Shown: positions 10,388 through 21,818 of the stretch, piece by piece
Layout: the number at the start of each line of letters is the position of its first letter
How positions within the stretch are numbered: position 1 is the stretch's first letter
From: Chrysaora quinquecirrha
Taxonomy: Eukaryota; Cnidaria; Scyphozoa; Semaeostomeae; Pelagiidae
Direction of reading: 5' to 3'
Assembly (NCBI GenBank): GCA_014526335.1
Contig: JACTAT010000021.1
Span: 3,313,112 to 3,377,111, forward strand
Length of the DNA: 64,000 nt
Notes under the pieces: model-generated
The model's input: only the letters and a program-made list of their open reading frames with translations
The model's database searches: none
Told to the model about the DNA's origin: nothing
Position numbers and translations under genes: made by a program

Positions 10388-12837
10388 CATCATTGCAAAC
10401 TTGTCGATTGCATTGAAAACCAAGAAAAGAGCCAAACAACGAGTTTAGGTGTTTTAGGGGTACAGTACATCCTAGATTTTCCGAAATGCAAAAACTTCTT
10501 AACCCTTCTTTAGATTAACCAACTGTAAGCCTCACTACTTCGAATCTTTGTACCAGTCTATTCTGTGAGGGCTGAAATACTAGATTCTGTATTATAAGCA
10601 CCTGGGAGAGCAGGACCAAAAGTCCAGTTGCTTATTTAAAAGGGGTACCACAAACAGAGCAAAAACCAGTGTGAAGACCTTGACTTGCAAACGCACTAAG
10701 GAGAGGGGTTAGGGGGTTATAAGGTGGTGAAAAATCCGAAAAAATCGCTCCAAAAATAAGAAACAGACAGTCTGAAAACGAAGCTAAGTGTATGCAAAAA
10801 CTGCGAATTTAAGCAAAAGAATTGTTAATAAGTTCAATAAAAAAAGTCTACTTATAGAAATAAACTTAGAAATAATATAAAAATTGTAAGGCAGATCCAA
10901 AATTATATGTTCTCGACCTATATTCTACATTGATTTGCAAAGAATGTTACTTAGTGTCAGCCATTATCATATAAGCGAACAGCTCTTTGCCACGTGTTGG
11001 ATGATGCCCTAATGAGTGACCGTGCCGACTACTTTAACTTGATACCAGTTTTCGATGCCTCCTGTGTTATAGGTATGAGATACCTTGAAAACGACTTCAT
11101 TGCCAAATTTGCTGTCCCATGGAATCATAATTTCATAGTAGAAATTATTTGCATAGACCGCATAATGAGTATTCGGAGCATGCGCTGAGCCGGCAGCTTC
11201 ATTTCCTTTCTGGTTGAAGTCAAGGTTCATATAAGCATGGCCTCCAGTGTTCCAAAAGTTACAGAAAACTGAAACAATGACAGCTCTGGTATTTTTGTCG
11301 AGCAAATTTGTTGGGATCTTCTCTGTGTATGTTGTTGTCTTTTGGTGAAGCCGTACCTTGGCGAGGCTGGGGATGACGTAATTGACTCGTTTTAATGCCC
11401 AGGTTTTCTTTTGCAGCGAAATGCACTCTTTAAAAACATTCTTTGTAGCTGCAAGCTCGGCTTTGACGTCCATGTTTGATTGCTTGAGTCTTGTGTTTTC
11501 GTTTTGGAGTTCTTTCACTGCTGTCTCGAGCTTTCAATTGCCATGGGGGTGCGAAGTGATGGATATCTGGGTTGCAAGCGCATGCGTACTTTTGTGAATG
11601 CCTATTTTGAAGAAGGTCATGGCCCTAGAATTTCGCTGAATTCGCGATGCCTTTTCACAAGGTAAGTTTTTTTCAATTTTTCCAAAAATATTCCCTCCGA
11701 TGACTTTTTTAAATTCTTGTTACCTTCTTTCAACATTATATTGAATTGGTTTATTTTTTACTATTCTCTTTTTGCGAGAAAGTGAAGTTTTATCTTCCCG
11801 CTTTTAGGCCTATTTTTGACTGTTGTTAAAATCTCTAAATTGGAAGACAGCGTATTACTTTAATTTTGGGGATCATATTCTGTTTAAAGTCAAAAAAGGC
11901 TAAACAGACATCGATCTTTTAGAATCTTTCTATGGTCCCCAAAGGTCCCCACGGTTAACAGTCGAAACAGCCTTCTGAAGAAAAGTTGTTTCGCGGCATT
12001 TAGCGCGCCATTTTTAATCACCCGTTCCTTCTTGGTGGTTAAAACTTCATGGAGTTTATAGCTCCATGTTATTTTTTACACTTTGTATCATCTGGTACTA
12101 CCTTTCAGGCAAAAAGAAATATTTTTTATATTATATACAACAGCTTTTTGTTTGAAAATAAATAGATATTGATAGGATTTTTTTTGTTTTTTTCCTCAAA
12201 CAATATGTTTTGATGCAATGATACGAGTTTTTTATCATTACATGAGTGTTGTATTGATATATGTACTGATTTATTTGTATTTACAAAAATTTTAGGGTCT
12301 CATGGCAATCTCCTGGTGAAATACAATGGCCTTATACTGTGATGCAGCAAAATTTTGCAGGCATTGCACTGAGGCTGTTTAGCTGTCTATGAATTATTCC
12401 ATATTTACACTCATGCTCAAAACAACTTTGAAAATGCAGAGAGAAATTGATAAAAAAGAAGCTACACAAGATAACAGCATAACTTGTACTGTATGCAGTC
12501 TAGTCTCAAGCAGAACAGGTTCCTCTCAATGACCAACTTGAAACTGGAAACTCACCAGGCCATAAGTTTCAAGGTAGATGAGGTTTTAGTGCAGAAAGAA
12601 GCTACACAAAAGTGCATTTGAGTTGAATACAATATGCAAAAGAGCAAGGTTCCTCTAAAGTTAACCACCTGGAAACCTGTTATTGGACATGTTGCTCTAA
12701 AAGAGAGATGGCTACTTGAATGCACGAGGAATCTAACTATCACCTACTTTTGCAAAGTAAAAGCTTTTGTAAATAAGGGCTAAAAAGTTGTTGCACCAAG
12801 ACTTTGAGATAAACAGAGGAAGAGCAGACCTTCATAG
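10388..12837. other. Mostly gene-free flanks of the pseudogene
   Basis: Apart from the pseudogene at 11009-11537 I see no gene. On the plus strand 11548-11662 is open (MGVRSDGYLGCKRMRTF...) and ends at a strong donor, ACAAG|GTAAGT; no continuing exon was found. The rest is A/T-rich unique-looking sequence. Confidence 0.4.
11009..11537 (-). pseudogene. Broken copy of the secreted coiled-coil protein gene at 15.8 kb
   Basis: On the minus strand about 175 codons run open from AAGCTCGAG near 11535 to a TAG at 11009 and closely match residues 38-211 of the intact gene at 15849-16484, ending in the same VKVVGTVTH. There is no in-frame ATG before the coiled coil: a TGA lies directly before the conserved KLETAV. 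Just upstream sits ATGGCAATTG, which resembles the first ten bases of the intact coding sequence, so about 100 bases encoding the signal peptide look deleted, with a frame change. Alternatively the AG at this border is a splice acceptor and a first exon lies elsewhere, but the intact copy has no intron here. The Asn-X-Thr site of the intact copy is lost (KKTW instead of NRTW), and the Cys pattern is otherwise kept. Confidence 0.7.
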
Positions 12838-13214
12838 ACCAATTTTTTTACAAGAAACCAACTATAAGAAAATAATTGTGCATTTTTCTTAAAGTAAGAA
12901 GTTAGAAAAAACTAAGACACTATTTTGTGTTAAAATTGAGAATTCTATTTTACTGGTGCTTTGTGTAATGTTTACATAAAAATTATTCCCAAAAACATCA
13001 TACTTCTAATTCGATTCTGGAAAATGTCCATATTTTGACTGCTAGAACATGATACTTCACATTAAACACTTATTTCAGGAAATTTTAGAATTTTTCATTT
13101 TTAAGTTAAGAAACTTTGCAAGAAACTTTTACTATAGGTACCAGTACAAATTGTGCTCAAAGTTAAGAAACCCTACTATATGGCTCAGAGCATAGTTTCT
13201 TATGAAAAATAAAT
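12838..13214. mobile_element. Degraded CACG...TATAAGAAA-family element
   Basis: Left side ACAAGAAACCAACTATAAG and right side CATAGTTTCTTATG with GTTAAGAAAC interior motifs resemble the ends of the intact copies, but the termini are eroded. Confidence 0.4.
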
Positions 13215-13701
13215 GAGTGCAGTCACTCAGTCTTAAGTCTGTTGTATGTCTTGTGTACAGACATACAACACCGAATGAATTCATCATAAAAGTTAGCAGA
13301 TGGGACAATCAAACGGTCGAGTTTTACAATAAAATTTTAACGATTTAGCCGTTCTTTCCATCAAAATAATCCAATTTCCACCAGTTTTCAGGCAGTCCAA
13401 CATCCAAACCATCCAGCTTGACAACTAACACTTGACACTAACCAATTATTCAAAACGTTTTAAAAAAACCTGGGTAACTTTTAGATATTCAGTTAACAGG
13501 TGTAAAATCCATTTAAAGGTAAAAAATACTCCACAAATTTAATATGTCTCTTGCGATTGCAGAGAATTCTCGAGATTGTGACATAGCAATTAGGCCAGTA
13601 GATCCTTCCGCCAGCACAGCAAAATAAAACTGCAGCCGAATAGCCTCTTTTTCGCTCGCTCCACTGCGCATGCTTCAACCCGCTTCATACCCCCCCTGTC
13701 C

Positions 13702-14122
13702 TAGGGCCTGTTTATATGGGGAAAATCATCCCACCTTCCAGCCCTTTAGCTGAGCAGTGAGACGAAATTCTCATGTGTTTACATGTGGAATTCCATCCCA
13801 CCTTCCAGCCACTTGTCTCATTTTTCCGCTTTTGTTTAATTTTCTCAGACAATAGGATTATGTCTGGCGCTTGCGCATAATGAGCAATTTCATCCCACCG
13901 TCCAGCTTTCATCCCACCTTCCAGCGTTTATATGAGAAAATTTCATCCCACCCAGGTGAGATCCCACCTCTCAACGAGTGAGATCTCACCTGACCGGGAT
14001 GAAACGTTTTCCATATAAACAGAAGATGAAAATCACAAAGGTTTGTATTGGAAGGTGAGATCTCACCTCTCAGCTACAGGGCTGGAAGGTGGGATGATTT
14101 TCCCCATATAAACAGGCCCCTA
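13702..14122. mobile_element. Inverted-repeat element with long arms (GGCCTGTTTATATGGGG)
   Basis: TAGGGCCTGTTTATATGGGG, continuing AAAATCATCCCACCTTCC, is repeated inverted at the right end (GATTTTCCCCATATAAACAG then GCCCCTA). Further internal CATCCCACC / GGTGAGATC motifs pair. TA borders. One copy in the window. Confidence 0.75.
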
Positions 14123-15784
14123 GTCCATTGTGATTCTCTTCCTTGATTTCGACATTGGCATCTCATTACCTTTCTATTAGGTCAAGGACAGACTCCCGTT
14201 CGTCATACACTGAGCAAGATTACGTGAACAACATTGCACACAGCGCTCGATTTATTGCTTCCAATTAAAACATTAAAATAATTATATTCCGGTTCCTTCT
14301 TCTTTTTTGCTAAAACCCACACTCAATTTTTATAAGGAAGTTCCGTAAAGGCTCAGAACTGAAATTTCCTTGTACTCAAAATTTGCTTTCAAAAATTGCG
14401 TGTTTTGGTCTAAAGAAAAACTTCTCTACTCCCATTTTAACCCGCAAAGACAGAATATTTTACACAAACTGGCATTACGCATTACGCATTTTTCAACCGC
14501 AATTACACAGCGATGGAAACCGCACAGGGGCTAACACAGGGGTCTACAGCAGCTATAGTGAAGTAAAGTACAGTACACACTGATGTTTATTGATATTAAA
14601 GCTGAATCCGTAATTTTCAAAGCTGTATTTGATATGAATAAACAAAATGCTGGATTTTTGCAACTTTCATAATTGTGTTTACTGCACCTTGCTAAACCCT
14701 AATTAGCAAGGGGGTAGAAACCACCTCTTGTACAACTTCCAAACAACTTTACCTGCATCGCTTCTTTTTGCTTCTATCGAGATCGTTCGAAAAAATCCTA
14801 GCAAACTGGATGTTTCTGAAGTCCAGTGGGGAATAGGGGGGTCAGGATCCCCCACTTTTCTAAAATATTTTCCTCGAGATTTGTCCAAAAGCGATGTAAA
14901 CTCATGGGGGGGGGGGGGGCAAAAAGGGCGTTTTCCCAAATTTGCGAGAGTATGAAGGGCGTGATCTGCAAAAATTTTTCCCCAGCCATCCCACTACTTA
15001 AGACCTGAATACGCCACTGCTGAAGTCTACTCCCCAATATCCTTCTGACCAGGTCCGTCATCCAATCTTTTATTCTCTCACGAAATACAGTGAAGCTCAA
15101 TTCATTTCAAACTTTTTTGTAGAACACGACAAAAAGTTTACAGTATAAGGCTAAAAAATATGATTTAGAAAATAAGCATTGTACAAGCTTTCCTAGAAGG
15201 CATTGCCTTTCTAGCTCGAACAAGATTAGCAAAATAAAACCTATTTATACTAGGGAAAAACTGTAACATTAGCATTTGTGTATTTGGCCCAATAAGGTCC
15301 TAAAGCAAATGGCAACACTCAAAAATAACGAGAGAGACATTGAGAAATGGACTTAGGGCAAGTGTACGCTTTCGAAACTTGTCACAACGTATGCAGTACT
15401 GTATTGTGGTTTATGATAATTTTCCCGCCATTTTTTTTGCTCATACCCAGGCTCCAAAATTTTTATTCCGTGGCGCGACGTCAGCTTAGCATCTGGCTAA
15501 TGTTAGATAGAATTGACTGGAACAGAGAAAAGAAGGGCTTCAATCAGTAGCAGCGTAGCCAAGAGTGCACGGGACGTGGTCAACCCCCCAATCATTGCCA
15601 AGGAAGATTTGATATAAGGCCTAAATCTAAAGTAAAATTGGCAAAAAACCAATTTTACATTTATGAGTCTGAGTCAAACTCAGGCTACCCAAGGGTAAAC
15701 TCAGCCGAACTTAGCAAATGCCCCCCTGGAAAGAACACGACTCAAAGTACACTTAGACGAGAGGAGCAGATGAAACGAGACGAT
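14123..15784. other. Gene-free stretch with a G14 run
   Basis: No coding segment recognised. A run of 14 G near 14906-14919 lies in a segment (14700-15010) whose frames are open on both strands but whose composition looks repetitive. The rest is A/T-rich. Confidence 0.4.
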
Positions 15785-15792
15785 ATAAAAAA
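15785..15792 (+). promoter_or_regulatory. TATA box of the secreted-protein gene
   Basis: TATAAAAA lies 57 bases before the ATG at 15849. Initiation about 30 bases downstream would leave a 5' leader of roughly 30 bases. This is the only clear TATA box found at the expected distance from a coding start here. Confidence 0.5.
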
Positions 15793-15848
15793 GCGAAGCT
15801 CAGAATTTCCTTCTAGACTGTCTGGGTCGCATCATACGAAAGTACATC

Positions 15849-16484
15849 ATGGCTATTGCTGTTCAATTTCTCGCTCTGTGCCTTATATCTGTTGCGCTGA
15901 GCTGTGCTGCAGATAATTGCTTATCGGATAAAAGATTCCAGGATGAAAATCGCCTCACCAAGCTCGAGACAGCAGTCAAAGAGCTCCAAAACGAAAACTT
16001 AAGACTCAAGCAATCAAACATGGACGTCAAAGCCGAGCTTGCAGCTACAAGAAATGTCTTCACAGACTGTGTTTCCTTGTACAATAGAACCTGGGCACTT
16101 AAACGTGTTAATTATGTCGTCCCAAGCCTCTCCAAGGTACAGCTTCACCAAAAGACCGCCGTATACACGGAGAAGATCCCACAAAGTTTGCTGAACAAAA
16201 ACACCAAAGCTGTCATTGTTTCAATATTCTGTAACTTTTGGAACACCGGAGGCCATGCCTATATGCATCTCAACTTCTACCAGAAAGGAAATGAAGATGC
16301 TGGCTCGGCGCATGCTTCAAATATCCACCATGCTGTCTATGCAAATACTTTCTACTATGAAATGATGATTCCATGGGACAGCAAGTTTGGAAATGAAGTT
16401 GTTTTCAAGGTATCTCATACCTATAACACAGGAGGCAGCGATAACTGGTATCAAGTTAAGGTGGTCGGAACAGTTACTCACTAG
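15849..16484 (+). CDS. Secreted coiled-coil protein, unrecognised family, intronless
   Basis: A single 211-residue reading frame starts at an ATG 57 bases after a TATA box and ends 35 bases before an AATAAA. Residues 1-21 (MAIAVQFLALCLISVALSCA then A) form a signal peptide, so the product should be secreted. Residues about 33-72 are rich in Leu, Glu, Lys, Asn and Gln with heptad spacing (LTKLETAVKELQNENLRLKQ), predicting a coiled coil. Residues about 80-211 form a compact C-terminal domain, probably beta-rich, with NFWNTGGHAYM, YYEMMIPWDSKFGNE and TYNTGG. Three cysteines remain after cleavage (24, 74, 128), so an interchain disulphide is possible. One N-glycosylation sequon, NRT, is at 79-81. 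I do not recognise the C-terminal domain; an oligomeric extracellular or matrix protein is an inference from architecture. A degraded copy lies 4.3 kb away on the other strand. Confidence 0.85.
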   Translation: MAIAVQFLALCLISVALSCAADNCLSDKRFQDENRLTKLETAVKELQNENLRLKQSNMDVKAELAATRNVFTDCVSLYNRTWALKRVNYVVPSLSKVQLHQKTAVYTEKIPQSLLNKNTKAVIVSIFCNFWNTGGHAYMHLNFYQKGNEDAGSAHASNIHHAVYANTFYYEMMIPWDSKFGNEVVFKVSHTYNTGGSDNWYQVKVVGTVTH

Positions 16485-16518
16485 TACCTGCCGAAAAGTG
16501 CGAATGTCTTCAATTTTG

Positions 16519-16524
16519 AATAAA
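16519..16524 (+). terminator. Polyadenylation signal
   Basis: AATAAA lies 35 bases after the stop codon of the secreted-protein gene and is followed by A/T-rich sequence, a typical position for cleavage and polyadenylation. Confidence 0.5.
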
Positions 16525-17476
16525 TAATTACAAACAAAAGTCGAAAAGACTGTAATGAATTAAATCTGTAAAGAAAAAATATTTAAACCTAATGATTTCA
16601 TTATAAGACATTTCATTGATTCTATATGATTTTTAGCTTGATGCTGTCTCTTGTCCATTTTGTACTTTACTTTTCTTTCCTAGAAATTCATCTTTATATC
16701 CGATCATTCAAGGCTTCAATAGAGGGAAAATTACAGAACGCTTGATGTAAATCTCTATAGCTGGTTACTGTTACAAAGACGCGCAAAAGCAGGTTTATCG
16801 CGCGGCACAGGGATCAAAATATCTCGTCGCATTGCCATGTCGTCCTACTCTTGCTGCTTGCAACCACGAAACCTAGGTTTCACCGTTGGAGCGATTCTAC
16901 GGCCAAGATTTCTAGGTTTTGCCGTCGAAGCAAACGACCACGAATCCTAGGTTTCATTGCTGTATTTTTAATCACGCCGCAAAACCCGACAGCTGATCGG
17001 CGATTTTGGGGAGCTAAATTATCGCAACTAGTTCCTTTTTTACGTAAACTAGTCGGCGCACTGTTGCAGAAAGTTGGGTATCTTCTACTTTTGCGATTAG
17101 TTGATTCACGTCAGTGCAAGTCGTTGTCGGCCTTAGGTATAGAGATTTCGAGACCGCGATCAAGGGATCACAACTGCATCCTATAAATTCTGACCAGTTG
17201 TTGTAATGTGGACATAAGTTGGCAGTTGCAACTACTTAGTGTTAGTTCTATGTAGCTTTCGTAGGTTGACATAGCTTACTAAGGAGATGAATTAAAATGC
17301 ATATGCAACTAAAAAAACCTGATCTATTAAAACTTATCAAATTCAAATGCAAGGGTAGCTATATCTGTCAAGAAGGTTTGCGCTTAAAATTGTCAATATT
17401 TATGGGTTTTGACTATGGTTTTTCTGATTCATAAATTTTCGCTCTAGATTTTAGGAGTTTCTCCTAAAACCGTAAA

Positions 17477-17655
17477 GGTGCTGTGGCGAAGTGGTCGAAT
17501 CCAGCTTGCTCTTGTTGTCAGAAGATCAGCGAAGCTCGGACCCTAGTTACCGTACCGTCGCAGCCATGGTTGAGGTCTCGATTAGTTAACCTACTACTGG
17601 GACCCTAGCAACTGGGGCTAGAAACAGCCGTTCACCTTCACTTTCACCATGCCCG
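17477..17655 (+). mobile_element. tRNA-derived SINE
   Basis: The element starts GGTGCTGTGGCGAAGTGG (A-box-like TGGCGAAGTGG), has a degraded B-box region, a conserved middle GGTCTCGATTAGTTAACC, and ends in TTCACCTTCACTTTCACC. The same order is seen at 53527 and, inverted, at 29925 and 33204. Confidence 0.7.
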
Positions 17656-20600
17656 ACAAACCGAGTGACCCAGGCCTGAATTAGCAAGGCAGCGGGGTTG
17701 TGGCAGCCAAACGGGAACGAAATTAGCGCAGATGGAGCGCCCCAAAACGAGTTTGTTTTCCTTGTTGAACTCTGACGGAATCGGGCTAGAAATCGAGTTA
17801 CTGTAGAGAGACAGAGAAACAACATAAATCGTTTTGAAAGATAGGGGTTCTTGGGGCTCTGATGAAGGGCTCCAGAAAGCCCACCCCTCTTTTTGGACGC
17901 TCAAAATAAGTGTGGTCAACAAGCAGCAGGCCGAATGAATGCTGAGTTTGATGCCACAATAAGATTGTCAGGTCCTCGTCAGATCATGCTTGAGCTCAAG
18001 GCACAAGATCTTTCGTGCAGCGCAGAAGATACCGTGGGAAGCGTACGGTGTTTTGGAGTCCACAGTCAAGTCCCATTCTCTCTCACTGAGCAGAATCACT
18101 TCCTCTTTTTTCAAAAATCTTTACCAAACAAAAGATTGTTGAAACCATCAAAGAAACAAAATGAAAAAAGATAATAAGATACCATTACAAAGCCACAGGG
18201 CGTAACAGCAAAGTGGCTTCTTTGACAAGAAACACAATGCGTTTTGTCACATTGGATTGGTTTCATAATTGAAAAATTCTACAAAATGTCCTGAACTCGT
18301 TGAAAACATCGATAAACGAAGTAAAACAATGAAAGAAACAGTTGCCTTGGTAGTATCACTAAGTCATTTATTTATCCTCTCAAATGTTCCCCACGAGAAA
18401 GCTGTTTGTGGTTGCGCTTGACTAAACAGTACTGACAGAATTTAGCATTGCTCCCAGCCTTTGGGAAGATTTTAATGATGATAATTGACGTGATTTGAAT
18501 TTCCTTTTTAATTGCAACCGAGCATAAAGATACGTCGCGATATTGGGAAGGTTGGTTTGTGTAAATGTTCTCCTCAGCCTAAAAGTCGAAAAAGTTTTGG
18601 TGAGTTTTCGTTTTCTACCTACTTAATTTGTTTTCTTGTGTTAATATTTGTTTGTGTAAAGCTCATTGCTTTTTCAGACGAAAATCAGACAAAGAGAAAT
18701 ATCTGAATCGCAAAATTCAATACGAAGCTGTCTTGGGTTAGATTTTGGCTAAAACCAACTAAGAATTTTCCCCCACTGTATTTTTTCAGACTTAAATGGG
18801 AGCAGCATCCATTAAAACGGGGGGCTGGTTTTCACAAGAATTTCTCCGATGCGATATGACAGTAAACTGTACGAAACTGTAAACACGCGAAATTTTAATC
18901 CCTTCGTAATTAATCTACTGGACATTGATTTATAATTTTTATTTACGCAATTAGGCCCGTTTCAAAACATCTCCCCAGGCCAGAGAATCTCACATTCCGC
19001 CATCGAAAATTCTCGTCGACATTAGGTACAGTACGATATGCAAATTACTGTAAATGTAGCTAATGGGTGATTAGACGATGATCATTGGACTGTGGCTTTC
19101 TTAATTAGTTTGCTTTTGTTAATTAGATTCCTTTGAAATATTTGAAAAGTTAACATATCGATTAAATTGATTTTTAAAATGGAAGAGATGAGATCTGATG
19201 CTCTTTCCTGAACAGAACAGAACAGAACTTCACACGGAAAATCTGTTTGTTTTCGACCGATCTCGATCTCGGACAATCGTTCCTGTTTTAACCTCGATTC
19301 AAGCCAAGCATTGGCTCGAAGAGGCTGCAGCTGGAGGCGCAGGCGCACCAACTTCGACAGAGCTGCATATTAAACGCCGATGGGCATCTAAATCTTCCGA
19401 TTTCTGTTAAAGCGAAAGGATTCATTAAAGATTTAACACGGAAAATGTTAGAAAGGTTTTTATTTACTGCTCAAGGAGGCGACTGACGGGCCATTCCAGA
19501 TAAAGATTGCAGGCTGACAAAGAGGGCCCATCCCCCACTTTTGTAGAATCTTACAGTTAATACACGTCTTTTTTGTTATAAGAAAGTGGTTAGAGAAGAC
19601 TTTCTTGTAAAACTAAAAATGTGTGACTTGAGAGTTCCCTGTTTCATAAAAATCGCGTTCCTCATAAAGAGTGAATCAGATTCAATGAATCTCCCCTCGG
19701 TTCGACCTAGTCTGAATATCACACAGTTTCCAAAGAAGAAAAGAAAGGGCCGTGGATTACTGTTTTAAGCCAATCAATTTTATTTATTTTCGGCTTAGAA
19801 TTCGCCATCTTTGAAATTCAGAGTATGGTTTTCTTTTTACAAAACATTTAATCCACAATGGTTGCTAATATCATAGGAAATACTACTTTGATGTTTATAA
19901 CTATCAGCTAAAATATTCTTTAGGTTTAGCCGTTTCTTCAGGGGAATTTCAGTCTAATTGCAATTGAAAGATTTATTAATCTTCTTAATATTTTCAATCT
20001 TTGTTATATTCGTCTTAAAATACATTTTGGGTTTCATGATGCCGGGGGACACACTCGAGAAGACTTGCAATTGTAGCCAGATTGGAGATGTCAGTTCCTC
20101 AGTACGACAGAGACCAATTTTTTTAAACAGGTTGGGCTTGACTGACCCCTTCCATCTTATTTCATGTTGGTTATGTAAATTCTGGCTAATCAGCATTGCA
20201 CCACAGCTAGATTGGGCCATTCCACCATTGAACTAAGCCTCGTAATCATTCTGCGCTCGCAGAAAACGGGAATTGAAAACGAGACACGGGAACAAAGCAA
20301 AACAAGCATTAGCAACAAGCATTAGCATTAGCAGAAAGCATTGTAGCATTGAACGAACTAACGGATAAAATATTTACCAGAAACATGTTACCAGACAATT
20401 TTCCCTTCATCATACACTTGCCTCCTGCAGGTCAAAAACAACCATTTGTTCTTGATCCCCCTGAACAGTGCTATTTTTACATAAGACGGTATGAATTGAT
20501 GCTAATGAAATGCTCTTGCTATCCAATTATGTGTTTGTTTATTTAGAAATCACTTTGAATATACAATTAAAATGACCCCTATCTTCGTTTATTATTATGA

Positions 20601-21441
20601 CCTCTATGTTTCTCCATTTAGATTTTATTTGTTTCAACGCCTGAACTCGCATCACAAATAACGGAAAGAAGCCAACAAATGCCAGGTAAGAGAAACAAGT
20701 TAGGAAATCAAGCTTGGGAGAAAGTGGACTCACGACACGAGTCTCTAGTTTACGCTCCCCTTATTTTAATTTGTCACTTCAACAGAGAAAACAGAGCGAT
20801 TATCACTCTACACCTAGCGATTCTAGAAAACAGCAACAACATCATCGAGCGGAGTAGTGAGATGTGTGTAGTGAGTCTAGGGTTGAAAAGGATTTTTATA
20901 TAAGCGCTCCGGGCGTTTAATTGACGAGATACGGCAATACACCTTTTTGACGAAAGGATGCGAATGTTGAATATCTTCAAAACTTCTACAATCACGGACA
21001 AAATTGTTGAGACAATACTGAAAATGTACCTCCACATAGCGAATTGGCTCACTTTGCCACCCCCCTCCCCCCAGATCAATGTTGATAATTTCGTTTCATT
21101 CGCCACAGTATTGAGCGACCCATCATGCGCGCAGAATATGTATACAGAAATCTGTCACAAAGAAATCAAAATTGAATGTGGGAGGGTGGGGCAGAGACAT
21201 TGACCCCCAATCAACATGACTGAGTATTTGTCTCAACATATTTTGTCCATGATTGTAGGTATAGCTATAGAAGCATCCAAATGAGCGTTCAAAGCTTTTG
21301 ATTTTATATAGGGGCTTAGACCAGTTTGAGTGAGAAGTTTCACCCCTAGCCACTTTTCATTTATAGTATATGGAACTTTACAAGTTTATGAAATAAATCC
21401 AGATAAATCGAGCGCTAGGACAGTGAAAATTTATGACGATC
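17656..21441. other. Gene-free stretch
   Basis: No gene recognised. Contains the CACG-family fragment at 19560, an isolated TATATAAGCGC at about 20896 without a convincing downstream start, and short GAACA and ATTAGC repeats. Confidence 0.4.
19560..19675. mobile_element. Fragment of a CACG...TATAAGAAA-family element
   Basis: TACACGTCTTTTTTGTTATA followed by AGAAAGTGG resembles the left end of the family; a weak inverted end (GTTCCTCATAAAGAGTG) follows about 95 bases on. Confidence 0.4.
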
Positions 21442-21818
21442 TACACGTTTTTTTTATAAGAAAATGGTTTATAAGAAAGTAGTGCTCAACATCTTAAAAA
21501 GTTAAGAAAGTTCAATACTCGATTCTTGAAACTTAAGAAAGTTCTGTTTCATACTGTCACTCCTAATGTTCTGTGTGTTACTTTCGCTCTTCTGTTCACT
21601 CGCTCATCTTGCTATTAAACGAGTCTCATGATTATTTTCTTTGAAAAACGTGGTATTTGTGCAATGTACACAGTGCCTTAAACTGTGCATTCTTAGAAAT
21701 ACTGTGTTCCAAAATTTTTGCTAAGAAAGTCACAAGAAAGTTTTGGTACTGAAAACATGAAATATCCAAGAAAGTTTCAATATTGGCCTAAAAAAAATTC
21801 GTATAAAAAAAACGTGTA
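21442..21818. mobile_element. Inverted-repeat element, CACG...TATAAGAAA family
   Basis: TACACGTTTTTTTTATAAGA at the left and ATAAAAAAAACGTGTA at the right, TA at both borders, interior rich in AAGAAAGTT. Non-autonomous. Confidence 0.75.

Noticed and set aside
11480..11665. Plus-strand frame overlapping the pseudogene and ending at a strong GTAAGT
   Set aside because: Its first part is antisense to the pseudogene. The last 38 codons could be an exon but no downstream exon or homology was found.
16851..17186. 111-codon plus-strand frame with AACCTAGGTTTCA-like motifs
   Set aside because: No signal, domain, start context or family; the repeated CCTAGGTTT motifs suggest non-coding repeat.
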